This document shows positions 11,330 through 21,553 of a DNA stretch of 64,000 nucleotides, in pieces. Source of the stretch: Steinernema hermaphroditum (taxonomy: Eukaryota; Nematoda; Chromadorea; Rhabditida; Steinernematidae); contig CM059622.1 in assembly GCA_030435675.1 (NCBI GenBank), positions 11,470,001 to 11,534,000 of the forward strand. The letters run 5' to 3'. The notes beneath the pieces were generated by a model that was given only the letters and a program-made list of their open reading frames with translations, was not told the origin of the DNA and did no database searches. Position 1 is the stretch's first letter. The number at the start of each line of letters is the position of its first letter. A program made the position numbers and the translations under genes.

Positions 11330-11637
11330 ATACACCAGCTGCACCGTGATAACTACACAATTCAGCAAAAAGAAAAAGAAATAATGAAAGCGAAATCATG
11401 CTGCTGCACGACAATGCGCATTCACACATTGCAAGAGCCGTCAAAGGCGCACTCCTAAAGCTGAACTGCAAGGTTCCTTCACATCCACCGTACTCTCCAG
11501 ACTTGGAACTATCAGCTCTCACCAGCGGACTCTCATCTGCTCCACTCGCTGTCAAACCATATGGCGAATGTTCTACTCGAAAACCATGAAGCACTGAGAA
11601 CGGTTTTTCAACTCCGGGCCTGCAGATCCCCTATATA
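11330..11637 (+). pseudogene. mariner-type transposase fragment
   Basis: Contains LLHDNAHSHIARAVKGALL and PSHPPYSPDL, diagnostic of the last part of Tc1/mariner transposases (the HDNA..H and PYSPDL motifs near the third catalytic acid). After PYSPDLE the sense frame shifts by one and continues as SHLLHSLSNHMANVLLENHE, matching the usual DYHLF.SL..H..... segment. So there is at least one frameshift and the N-terminal two-thirds are missing. It ends where the terminal repeat of the 11628-15933 element begins. A dead copy. Confidence 0.8.
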
Positions 11638-11855
11638 TAAATGGAGAACCGACGGGTCCGTTGGTCTGTGTGTGTGTGTTTTTTTTTTCCGTGCGCACGG
11701 CGGAAACACCCGCACAAAATAAGGACCCCGAGGGGAACCGAACCCGACACCGCCCACTTACAAACAGAGAACGTTCGCAATGAGCCACACAGACAGTTGA
11801 GATGATAGTGCTCTACTTCCACTATCTCTCTGGCGACGCTAGGCTTTGAGTTTTT
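11628..11855. repeat. left terminal inverted repeat of hAT-like element
   Basis: Complement of 15709-15933, including an interior CA/TG microsatellite followed by CCGTGCGCACGG. Internal order is conserved down to the inner end AAAGCCTAGC / GCTAGGCTTT. Confidence 0.85.
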
Positions 11856-12164
11856 TTTGCTGTTTTTGAGTGATTTTTTTTGCCTATTTTGTAACCAGCA
11901 GTGTTTTCGGTTCGAGTTTCCTGAAACTTTACAGTTTTTTCGCCCACTTTAGCCATTTACATGGGCGCCAATCTTGCCGCCCGCATCACACACTTTGGCG
12001 TAGAGCAGAGTTTTCAAGTTATTGACTTCATCGCGAGGGTACGTTCGTGTAACTACGACAGGGCGCATTTCCAAATACAACGGTGCTTGTTGAATGTATT
12101 TACCGGTACTATCCGGTGCCGCTATCCTTAGTTTGACAGTTTCATCGGCGTTAGCGCGAACGAC

Positions 12165-15100
12165 CTAATCGCTACGACATGTGGTGAAGACCTGTTGACT
12201 TGCTGTTGCACTCAAGCATTTTACATAGAGAGGATTGGTAAAGCGTTGCAACCATGTATCCGGCGCTAAGGGATCATTATTGAGGGTCCACAGGTCGCTA
12301 TTGAAATGGGCTTGATACCGGCTTAAATCCATTACGTTTCCAAGACTCTGTTGGTACAGTTTCGATTGCTTTGTGATGGCGTTCAACAGGTCAGCGAAGT
12401 ATAAGAGTGTTGCATAAACTGTGGAGTCACTCATGATATAAGCATACGTTCTTGCCAGCATCTTCTCATTTGCTGTGAACTGATGACGATCAGCGATAAT
12501 CTGCTCAAACGCATTAACCAGAACTGGATATCCTTCAAGCAAATTGGTTAATGCACGTCTCATCGAATCGGTCCAACGGACGTCATGAAGACGGAGAACA
12601 GTTCTCGGTGCTACTTTGAAGTGCTTGGCGACCTCCTTCAGCACATGGAGCCTCTTCGTTGCTTTAGGTGAGAAGAAACGTCGGATGTCCTTTAAAAGAC
12701 TGTCAACCGTGAAGTACAGCTTCTGGTATGGTGTGTCCCGGTCCTCAGTTCGTGTAGGTTTCACAGCCAGGTCGAGGCGGTGAGTGAGGCAGTGTACAAG
12801 AATCAGTTTTCGCCCGTAGTGTTCTTCGAGATGTCGATGGAATCCATTGTTAACGCCTACCATGACGGAAGCACCATCGGAGCCCATAGCTATTAGACCA
12901 TCGGTAAAGATTTTATCAACATTGGGTGCTGGCTCATCGGAGAATTTGTGCCAAATGTACTTGGATTGTTCGACGGCCCTCAGAAACGCGTCAAAGATGT
13001 CAATTGCGCGTTCTCTTTGCAGCGGCATCATTCGGAACAACTCCAGTTGCGGTACATGTTTCACGACGAAGCGTAACGACGTACACGTTGCCTTGGTCAC
13101 CGGTAGAGGTGTCCAAGATAAGCGACAAAGGCATGACGAACCCTTGGTCGTACTGTCTCTGGTACTCCGCTTGTAGGTTGCACAACAGGTCGTAGTGCAG
13201 CTGAGCTGCCATCATGGAAAGCATACGGGTTGCTTGGCGCCGTTCGTAGTTGTGGTTACCAAGAAATGCTCCGTTAAGTGTTTGCAATTCGAAAAGGTCT
13301 TGGTGTCTTTCCAAAGGAATGCCGACTGCCACTTCAGTATACAATGTGCGGAATACGCGATCTGTTGCTCGCAGTCCTCCCACTAGAAGCTGTCTTTGTT
13401 CCTGTCCAATGCCAAGTTCACTGCGAGCACTCTCATATATCACATTTGTGAGCAATTGATGTCTTCCGCTTGCTGCATGATTACGTGCTGTTCGCTGTAG
13501 ACTGTATGAGTTCCTTACAAAGTAACCGGGTGGTGTAGCCAACGTATCCTGACGTGCTCTCCTTTGCTCCTCTAACGCTCTTGTCAACTCCGATAGGTCA
13601 CTAGGAATGAATCGGACATGTTTTCGTGCTGTATTGCGTTCTTGAGCTAGTCGTTCTTCGTCCGTTCTCACCAATACTACTCTGTTTGTCACAGTTGTAC
13701 CCAGATCTTCTTGAGTTTGAGATTGAGAAGCCACATTAGTTTGCCTTTTTGTATTGTGATCATGTCGATGAGAGTGGTGCCTGTGACGATGGCTACGGTA
13801 TCGTCGAAACCTTGGCAATGAAGTCATAGATTCACTGCCGTCACTGCTGCTTGTGCTACCTTCGTGTGCAAAGAATGGATGTTGGGATTTCGAACCACTG
13901 GGCCTAGGTTGAGAAGACGACGGTCCACTGTCAGATGACCAATCCTGTACAGCGGCACAAATTGCGCAGTAGAAACGGTGCAGGCGATCGTTAGTGGTAT
14001 CCACAATGACTCGCAACCAATGATGTTCTCTTTCAATGTTTCTCAATGTTGCTTCGGTGAAAATGAAGGTTCCCGGAATAGGAATTTCGGAGGCGCCTTC
14101 GACTCTTGCGCGTTGTCGGTCCTCCTCCACATATTTCATGCGGAGAATAGCTTCCCGGTCTGTTGTAGGCAACGCTCCAACCGTCAAGGACAGCGATCGC
14201 CTGATTCCACTATCCAAACTGGCTGCAGTCTCACTAACTTCCGCATATCCTCTTTCACATGTTTCTTGCAATTTATCCATTTTACGCGTCAATTCGTCGA
14301 CGCGCGAGATAAGATATCGCTCTGTGGCACTGCAACTTGTTGGGACTTCTTCGCTTGGACGTTCATCACCAGCAGCGGGTACTTCCGCGTCATCGTTGCC
14401 ACTGTGGACAATAGCGGCGATCGTCGTAGTGGGTACATTCGGCACTTCGTCTACTTCCATTGATTCCACTTCTTGTAGCTCTTCCGGTCGTGTAACAGCG
14501 AACGGGGCAGCTGGGAAGACACCAGCACAGTTGTTGGGTTTTCCCAGGGTGTGACCACTGCGTCGCCAGAATGGGTGGAAATATGCGCTCACAGTTCGAA
14601 GATCCCCACGCACATTCAGTAGGGGTACAACTGCATGCGGACTAGCAACAGCTTCTTTTTCGCATCGTTGCCACGAGATTGTGTCCGGTTCTATATTTTG
14701 CAGGAGTATGGCACCTTGTTTTTTATGAGCGAGATCGAACAGCGGCTGTAGTTGACCGAACGAAGGTGGCCGAGTAGAATCTTTGTAGAAGACTACAGCA
14801 TCCTTCAGATTTCTTGTGATCAGCTCCACTAATTCAGTGTCGAGTTCGATGTGTTTCGATAAATCAGGTCTAGGATGTTTTTGTTGTCCAGTTGTGAAGT
14901 GAATGTTGTTTAATTTGTTGAGGTCGTCGAGGTTTGACGCGCGCACGAGCACTAAAGCTGAGACCTCATCGTCGGTTTGCTCCACGAATTCCGGCACAAT
15001 GGATATCACAACGTCTTCATCCGTATTTGTGCTTCTTCCGCCGGGCCATGCAGTCCGACATGGCCACGAACAAGTACGCGATGCTGGTTGCGTTCCTCGC

Positions 15101-15270
15101 AGCACAGAGTAATCAATAAGATTCTGATCAACACCATAGATTTGAGCTGCATATGCATGTTCGGCTCTTAGATCCATTTGACTACCACTTATGCGCCTTG
15201 TTGTTGACTCTTCCGTCGCTCCAGCGATCACAAAATATTTTCCTTTAAATTTTTGGTTTCCTAATTTCAT
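12165..15270 (-). pseudogene. hAT-like transposase with frameshift
   Basis: Two overlapping minus-strand frames (15270-13000, 756 codons, and 13100-12165, 311 codons) form one protein if read through a one-base shift near 13060-13075. There VMPLSLILDTSTGDQGNVYV in the first frame continues as LRFVVKHVPQLELF in the second. The C-terminal part matches the RNase H-like core of the ZNF862/KIAA1586 branch of hAT transposases: LDTST (first Asp), then GSDGASVMVGVNNGF and LVHCLTHRLDLAVK. The usual hAT C-terminal dimerisation region is missing; the frame stops at 12165. The first ~550 residues are low in known motifs: an acidic stretch, a possible coiled coil near ERYLISRVDELTRKMDKL, and a His/Arg/Ser-rich stretch. 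No clear BED zinc finger. The copy is probably inactive. Confidence 0.8.
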
Positions 15271-15291
15271 TACGAAGGTGACAGCTCAAGA

Positions 15292-15700
15292 TTGGCGCTC
15301 ATGCAAAAAGCTGAAGTTGGGGCCAAAAAACTGTAGCCCTGCGGGCGGCGAGAAACCATAGCCCTGCGGGCGGCAAGACACCAATAGCCCTGCGGGCGGC
15401 AAGATTGGCGCTCATGCAAAAAGCTGAAGTTGGGGCCTAAAACTGTAGCCCTGCGGGCGGCGAGAAACCATAGCCCTGCGGGCGGCAAGACACCAATAGC
15501 CCTGCGGGCGGCAAGATTGGCGCTCATGCAAAAAGCTGAAGTTGGGGCCTAAAACTGTAGCCCTGCGGGCGGCGAGAAACCATAGCCCTGCGGGCGGCAA
15601 GACACCAATAGCCCTGCGGGCGGCAAGATTGGCGCTCATGCAAAAAGCTGAAGTTGGGGCCTAAAACTGTAGCCCTGCGGGCGGCAAAAAACCATAGCCC
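15292..15700. repeat. 112 bp subterminal tandem array
   Basis: Four near-identical units starting at 15292, 15405, 15517 and 15629. Each contains three copies of TAGCCCTGCGGGCGGC, so the array is nested. A single inverted relic of the same motif (GGCGCCAATCTTGCCGCCCGC) lies at the other subterminal side near 11965. Such subterminal arrays are typical transposase-binding candidates in hAT elements; that role is inference. Confidence 0.9.
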
Positions 15701-15708
15701 TGAAACCA

Positions 15709-15933
15709 TAACTCAAAGCCTAGCAGCACCAGAGAGATAGTGGAAGTAGAGCACTACCATCTCAACTGTCTGTGTGGCTCATTGCGAATGTTCTCTGTTT
15801 GTAAGCGGGCGGTGTCGGGTTCGGTTTCCCTCGGGGTCCTTATTTTGTGTGGGTGTTTCCGCCGTGCGCACGGAAAAACACACACACACACAGACCAACG
15901 GACCCGTCGGTTCTCCATTTATATATAGGGGAT
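15709..15933. repeat. right terminal inverted repeat of hAT-like element
   Basis: Partner of 11628-11855. Its outer end ATAGGGGAT runs directly into the ATG of the small candidate gene at 15932. Confidence 0.85.
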
Positions 15934-16350
15934 GCACAATGTGCACAAGGTAAGTGCGACGTACGACATAAGATCTAAACACGACAGAGGTAACTTCAAA
16001 GATCGTGTGAACACGACCGCAAACGGAACACAAACGTTCAAACGCCGACAACAACTGTCGCCTTTCGACACACGTTGTTTGTTTTCCGTTTTCCTTTCGA
16101 CAAACGACGTTCTTTCTCCGATAATAACAGGTTTTTGTTAAAAGACCGGATGCGAAAACGAAGAAGGCTGGAAACCAGTCAGCGCCGAATGGAACGGAGG
16201 ATGCTCCGCCTAAGGCTCCTGGACAGAAGAACAAACGAGTGGCTGAGAGGAGTGACGAAGGTGAACATACAACTTACAACAGTTTATTTTATAAAAAAAA
16301 ATTCAGATACAGAGCCAATGGATATTAGATACAGAGTCAATTGTTATTAG
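15932..16350 (+). CDS. small basic protein, three-exon candidate
   Basis: Not recognised. Reading ATG at 15932, exons 15932-15949, 16131-16260 and 16307-16350 join in phase with good sites (AAG|GTAAGT, AACAG|GTTTT, GAAG|GTGAAC, ATTCAG|ATACAG). They give about 63 residues: a short start, then a Lys/Pro/Ala-rich segment (VFVKRPDAKTKKAG, APPKAPGQKNKRV), then an acidic tail. The start codon overlaps the last bases of the transposon's terminal repeat. The composition resembles a disordered nuclear protein or a detached exon of the ferlin downstream. It could equally be a chance splice model. Confidence 0.35.
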
Positions 16351-16382
16351 ATATTAGATACAGAGACACAATGGATACAGAG

Positions 16383-17337
16383 TCAAATGTTCTTCTGGAA
16401 CTCCTTCACCACTTGGCGTCCCACGCTCACCTTCACGGCATTCACTGCTTGAGTTGGGGCGTCCTCCAGTTGGTCGATTTTGTCCATTATAAATTTTAAG
16501 CACACGCTCTCCCGCCCCTCACAAAGTTTGACGATCGACCGCAATTGCGGATCCTCACTAAAAGAATTATATGTAATGGGACGGTGCCAAAAACACTTAC
16601 GTGAGAATCTCATGGATTTTCGCGGTTCCCACGCCTACGAGGACGCCAGTCACGAAAGCTCCTCCTCCGATCGCTGCCGCTTTCCCGGCGCCGATACCAA
16701 GCGCCTCCCGAGCTCCCAAGAGCAGTTAGAATTGGGACGATCCCGGCAGCCGCCGGCACCATCCTGCGCGCCCGCGTATGGTGTGTCTCTAAACACGATC
16801 ATCATTTTTTAGAAACTGTGTTGGGGATAAGCTCGAAATTTTTGGTGTGTGGCTAGTGTTGCACACAGTGTGCTTAGGCTTATAGGCTAAATATAGCTAA
16901 ATATAGCTAAAAATGCGAATCCATGGCGAAATAACTTTCCTGCCAAAAATATCTTTTCTTGGTTTTTACCAATTTTACGCCAAAAATTCAATTTTCACAA
17001 ATATGTTCTTGCATGCATTCGATATAACTTTTCGAGCTCGATCGAATTCGCCTTATCTTCTGAAGCTCTATCCAATGAGCTTACATTCACCCCAGTAACC
17101 TTCCTCAATCAAAGAATAAATGATCATCAATAATAGGCCCATATGTCCCTGATGGTCCCACCACGATCCCAAATTTTTTAAAGAAACACACTGCATACCT
17201 TTCAGATAGACCTTAACGTCCGCATACCATTCTTTAATGGTCTCTTTTACGAGCTCCGTCTGCGTTTCTTCTTGAACCCTGTTTGTCTCAATACTGAGAT
17301 CATTCAATAAGAACAGTAGTTGGAGTAGCTTGAACAT
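16383..17337 (-). CDS. unrecognised small secreted or membrane protein, frameshifted
   Basis: Three exons on the minus strand: 17337-17199, 16788-16601, 16557-16383. Exon 1 begins with a hydrophobic leader (MFKLLQLLFLL). A TTTTTTTCAG acceptor lies just before the ATG, as for spliced-leader addition, and a TATA-like GATATATAAAC lies about 80 bp upstream. Exon 2 has a Gly/Ala-rich hydrophobic stretch (GIGAGKAAAIGGGAFVTGVL) that could insert in or pack against membranes. Exon 3 has a pair of cysteines (KLCEGRESVCLKF). Exon 2 is one base too long: the frame entering from exon 1 reads VPAAAGIVPILTALG, while the frame leaving it reads REALGIGAGK. The shift lies near 16705-16725, so this is either a pseudogene or a sequence error. 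No family recognised. Confidence 0.5.
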
Positions 17338-17365
17338 ATCTGAAAAAAATTAGAGAATGAGGGAC

Positions 17366-17402
17366 GTACAAGTCGACTGAGTGTGCAATGTACAAGTCGA
17401 CT
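17366..17402 (-). promoter_or_regulatory. paired GTACAAGTCGACTG motifs upstream of the 17337 gene
   Basis: The 14-base motif GTACAAGTCGACTG occurs twice, about 22 bp apart, between the start codon at 17337 and a TATA-like ATATATAAAC near 17415-17425. It includes a 6-base palindrome (GTCGAC). The position fits a promoter element or trans-splice outron; function is inferred only from spacing. Confidence 0.35.
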
Positions 17403-17499
17403 GCCTCAGTTCAGTTTATATATCTTTCCTATGTAAACAACGAGCATGGCACGGGACGAAAATGCACTTTGGCTTCACGTCCCCACCTCCCTTCCCCTC

Positions 17500-18290
17500 C
17501 TTGCGCCAGATGACCCGGGACCCAAAAACTATCAACGATTCAAAACCTACAAAGGAATTCCAACAAAAGCCAGCCTCTTAAGCCAAAATCCGCCAATGAA
17601 ACATGGTAATTTCGATCCATTGATGGATATAGCTAGGCGAGCTCTATCGATTAGACCCTACTTTACTTTTTTTTACAGCATCACGTCTTTTCTCTGCAGC
17701 ACTTTCTAGAGGCGGAAAATTCACATTTGAAACTTGTGGGGGTAAAAGAACTATAGCTGATTTCCAACGAAAGCCAGTCGCTTAGGCCAAAAACAGCAAT
17801 GAAACATGGTAATTTCGATGCATTGATGCATAGAGCTAGACGAGCTCTAACGATTAGACCCTACTTTACTCCCCAACCTGCCGAGAAAAACGGGGTAAAC
17901 AGGTCATTTTATGTAAATCTATCGTAGTTATGTTCCATTGAGGGAGATCGTTGCGGGACCACACGCTAAACCTCCTATTTCTTTTCAATGTTTTGGCCCA
18001 TATCTGTAATGACGATCGCAATTTTTTTTCGCGGCATCTTGTAGAGCAGCCCATTTCACTATGACTTTGACCCCCCCGGCCACTTTACTCCGCGCACGGG
18101 GCCCTAAAACTATGTTTTTTTAAGACCGTGGATCTAAAGATGACCTGTTTGCGCATTCTTGTAATGACCATCACCTGTTTTCTGTGCAGCATCTTGTAGA
18201 AGAGGAAAATTCACTATGACTTTCCCCCCCCCCCCGGCCCGACATGACCCCTGCCCGGGGGGGTGAAACAACTATAGACGAAATCCGACA
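17500..18290. repeat. tandemly repeated ~200 bp units
   Basis: Diverged direct repeats. AATGAAACATGGTAATTTCG plus AGCTCTA.CGATTAGACCC recur near 17595 and 17793, and CAGCATCTTGTAGA / GCAGCACTTTCTAGA plus GGAAAATTCACTA recur near 17690 and 18190. Poly-C runs near 18225. No coding signal. Confidence 0.6.
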
Positions 18291-18631
18291 ACGTGTGCCC
18301 AGCACTGGTCAAATTTGTCTATTCCGAGGGCTGAGGTCGATTTACAGAGCGCTTGCAATTGCTAAACTGTCTCAACCTGTTGTAAGCGGTCGTTTCTCTG
18401 TTTCAGTTCTCTGTCGTCAAAATGTCGGTATTTTTGCTATCACAGTGGCCTATTTAGGCGATATTTTCGAAAAAGCTTTGTTCCTGTTAAATTACTCACA
18501 GCTTGTATGGTTATCTTTTGTCTTTTGCGTTTGTTTCCAATCCATTAGTCAAGGGCATTTGAAGTCGGACGCCTTCTTTGAAGCGTCGACAATATCCTTC
18601 CATTTTGCTCTCCTTTCTTTTCTGAAATCAG

Positions 18632-20130
18632 TGATAATTCGTCGGTTAAAACTAATCCTAAACAAACCGAAGTTGAAGACATCTTCCCGAACGTATGCGG
18701 CCGAGGAATGAACTGTCGTTTTGAAGTACGATTTTTGGCTTCGTGTGGAGATTCGTGGTGCGAAGATCACATCACAGCACGAACTGCATCGCAGCCGTTG
18801 GCTTTCGTTTGCTTTCTTCACCAGTACCTTCAATGTTTTTATCGTGTTGGTGCCAACTTAATCACCCGTTATTTTTCAGATTACTCAAAATGGCATGTGT
18901 CGTCAAGCGAGAAAGATGCGTGGAACGCAAAACCGTCGTTCCCAAGTACGAATGGCCGCAGAGAGAGGAGAAGTGCCGTGCTAAGGCCTGTTGGAGCTAC
19001 GGCGCCATCACGGGCTTCGTATCGTATGTATCGTTGCATCATGGACGTTGTTGAACTGTTATATTTAGGCCTATGGTCAAAAAAGAAGACATGGAACGGG
19101 ACTGGTTTGGAATGGAATGAAGGAGTTTAGTTCATGTTTCCTTTTTTAGTACCGACCATCGACCCGGGGATGCAACGAAGGCACATAAGCAAGAGCACAA
19201 GAAGGTCGTGGTTGAATGGTCTGTTCGCGATCCGCTGTTTAAAACTGACTTCTCATTTTGCAGGGAGCTGCGCAGTAGTGACGACAGCAGTGATGCCTGC
19301 AGTCGGTAGGTGGTTCTTCAAACTTTACGTCTCGCTCGAATTTAAACTGGCCTCCCAATAAAATCGTCTTTTTAGACTCGGACTAGACTTTAGGTTGTTG
19401 ATTTGCATCGTCCAGAAGATGCTAATGGTTGGAGTTACTTAGGTCATCCAGAGTTCTGGGTGAACCCTAGTACAGTCGATACTGATGAGCGGTAATATAA
19501 TGCGCAAAAATTATTTCGAATACTCTGAAATATCTTTTATGAGGGTATCATTTGTTTCGTCGACGACGGAAGAAGAGGTTGCGATCTCTTTGTGCGAAAG
19601 CTGATTATTTCGAAGATTTCAATGCTTTTAAGAAACATCTCGATGAAAACGGATCGGAAGTAAGAAACATGATCTTTTAGTTCTTTTAGCTTTTAGACCT
19701 CAACCAGTGCATATGCAGATGATGCACGGCGACAAATTCCGAAGAGGAAAGATGGTCCGCGAGCTGGGAAAAGAACAGTCATCGACGTAAGTTTCTACCT
19801 TTCTCACAAGAAACGATCTATCTATTTTTCCAATAATTTGCACATGCGAATCATACAAGGTGAAGGGGTTGACGCATCGCTTTCCCCTAGAATCTAAGAA
19901 ATACACAATAGTGCATTTCATTTACGAGCGTACACTTTTTTTGGGCTCGTGAATTGTTCACCCCAAAGAAGATAGACCCACGCGCCTTTGTCCGGATAAT
20001 CTTTATGAATCATTGCCAAAATACTCAAATCGTTGAGTACGCGAACAATTCTGTGTGGAATGAAACTGTGATCTTTGACCGTGTGATTATTCCTAGTGGT
20101 GTTGACTCACTGCAGCGGAATTCTGAATGA
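18632..20130 (+). pseudogene. ferlin (FER-1/dysferlin family) segment: DysF region and C2 domain
   Basis: Ferlins are multi-C2 proteins for Ca-dependent membrane fusion; worm FER-1 acts in sperm. Exons in order: 18632-18754, 18880-19023 (YEWPQREEKCRAKACWSYG), 19150-19218, 19264-about 19305 (ELRSSDDSSDACS), about 19399-19490 (GWSYLGHPEFWVNP, a C-terminal DysF signature), about 19545-19660 (HLFRRRRKKRLRSLC), 19698-19786, and 19912-20130 (FWARELFTPKKIDPRAFV then VWNETVIFDRVII, a C2 domain). Most sites are canonical, but the joins 19305/19399 and 19490/19545 are each out of phase by one. The frame stops at 20130, mid-C2. A full ferlin has well over a thousand residues, so this is a truncated, probably decayed copy or a gene whose other exons I cannot place. 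Confidence 0.72.
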
Positions 20131-20165
20131 ATGAAACCGAATCCTTTCTAGGACGATTCGAAGTT

Positions 20166-20388
20166 CAGGTGACAAGAAAAAGGAAAATGCACGCAAATTT
20201 GCGTAGATAGCTGAGGGAAGGGACGTGAAGAAGAAAATAACTGAAAAAATCCAACGACATTTGTCGAAGGACAAAACGCGAATTTTACATGATACATTAA
20301 GCTTTTTCGTCGTTTCTTTATTATTCAGCCATATTTTGATGCTGCATGGGACTAGGTGACAAGAAAAAGGAAAATGCACGCAAATTTG
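20166..20388. repeat. 35 bp direct repeat after the ferlin segment
   Basis: GGTGACAAGAAAAAGGAAAATGCACGCAAATTTGC occurs at about 20167 and again at about 20353 without change. The second copy opens into a frame reading KKKENARKFADEPYESDSS, which may be a ferlin linker exon. The first is followed at once by a stop. This points to a recent local duplication. Confidence 0.6.
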
Positions 20389-20579
20389 CCGATGAGCCTT
20401 ATGAAAGTGACTCATCTGGTATTAGAGAGCCTATCGAAAATATGGGATCCTGCGGCGATCGCCCTTGCGGCGCAAGTGCAGGGTGCGATGGCCAGTTGAG
20501 CAATTGCAAGTGCACTGCAACCGATCTCACTGCTCGGAATAGACAAATGACAATATTCGACCATAGCAGTCCATAACTT

Positions 20580-21553
20580 CTCGCTGCTTTTTGAGTCAAA
20601 GAACGAGAGGAAGATCTCCCCGGGTCTTGGGCTCTTGGGCTTCCGCGCTCAGAATATCCCACCGAGTATGGCCAGGCCTTTACTTCGCGCATTCGCGTCA
20701 TTGAATAGGACAATGTAATACATTTTAGGAAAGTTCTGCAAGAAATGGAACATATGGTTACTAAGATAGACTGTTGGATTGGTTGCAGCGAAAGTCCGTC
20801 GGGGATGAGTTATCCGGGGTTGAGTTGGAGGGATGAGCTGGGTGGGACGCCTTTAAACGTTCCTACAGTGAAAATACAAGGTTGTGAGGGACTGAGAGTG
20901 GAACTGAGGAGTGGAATCTGAGTGGACACTGGTCTTTGAGTCGACGGGATTTATTAGCGCAGGATGAGATACAGTTGTTGTGCGGGAGGACTTGCTCACC
21001 GCAGGGAGCTCGAGAGAAGGATGGGACACAGGAGATGGGAAGATCCGACGCGACTACGTCTAGTCGGGGCCGGCCTCGAAAGGCCGTGCAGATTGCTTAA
21101 GTAAGGATTCGGAAAGGGGCGTTTCTGACCTTGGGATTCTGCCTCAGGTGTAAGGCAATTAGGCGGCCCGCTTTAGCACATCTCCCGATATCCGTGATGG
21201 ATTATCGGTGTGCGCTAAAACCGTCGCTAATTGCACCGCCACCCGATTGGGCGAGGGCCATAAAGCTTTGGTGTGTGTACGGCGTCATTAGTCAGAGGTA
21301 GAGCTGACCTCTTGCCTCGAACTGACAGATACCGTATCCATAGGACTTCACACTACTATCATTTGTGCAACACTCGTATCACGACACAACAGTCGTTTAT
21401 AACGTTTTCGGTCATGCTGCCAATGTAGGCCTCCACGGGCGCAAACTGAGAGGGATATGTGATGCACGTATAGTTTATCCATTATAAAACAACCGCAATG
21501 TGAATCGTCAAATCTTTACAAAGCCATGAGAGTGCTTAATGTCTTTAGTGCTT
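20580..21553. other. intergenic, GC-richer, repeat-like
   Basis: No supported gene. Base composition is more GC-rich than its surroundings, and short open frames lack motifs. Contains an imperfect hairpin at 21147-21230, entered separately. Probably the remains of a transposable element I cannot name. Confidence 0.4.
21147..21230. repeat. imperfect hairpin
   Basis: Arms beginning GCAATTAGGCGG and ending CGTCGCTAATTGC, with an inner stem CCGATA/TATCGG and CTTTAGC/GCTAAAA, loop near 21186. Stem of about 30 pairs with bulges. Could be part of a transposon end or an RNA fold. Confidence 0.55.

Larger units (their letters stand above)
11628..15933 (-). mobile_element. hAT-like DNA transposon with long terminal inverted repeats
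   Basis: About 4.3 kb bounded by inverted repeats of roughly 225 bp (11628-11855 and 15709-15933). Outermost bases are ATCCCCTATATATAAATGG on the left and its complement on the right, with only scattered mismatches. It encodes a single transposase-like reading frame on the minus strand and carries a 112 bp tandem array beside the right repeat. No clear 8 bp target-site duplication is seen at the ends I place (left flank CCTGCAG, right flank GCACAAT). The exact termini may be off by a few bases or the duplication has decayed. Confidence 0.85.

Noticed and set aside
15779..16234. 151-codon minus-strand frame across the transposon end
   Set aside because: Half lies in the terminal repeat and half antisense to the small plus-strand model; no domain.
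18244..18711. 155-codon plus-strand frame with hydrophobic segments
   Set aside because: Runs from the 17.5-18.3 kb repeat into a ferlin exon that reads convincingly in a different frame.
21060..21350. Possible structured RNA or retroelement 3' end
   Set aside because: An imperfect hairpin is visible but no conserved RNA motif or element is recognised; kept only as a hairpin.
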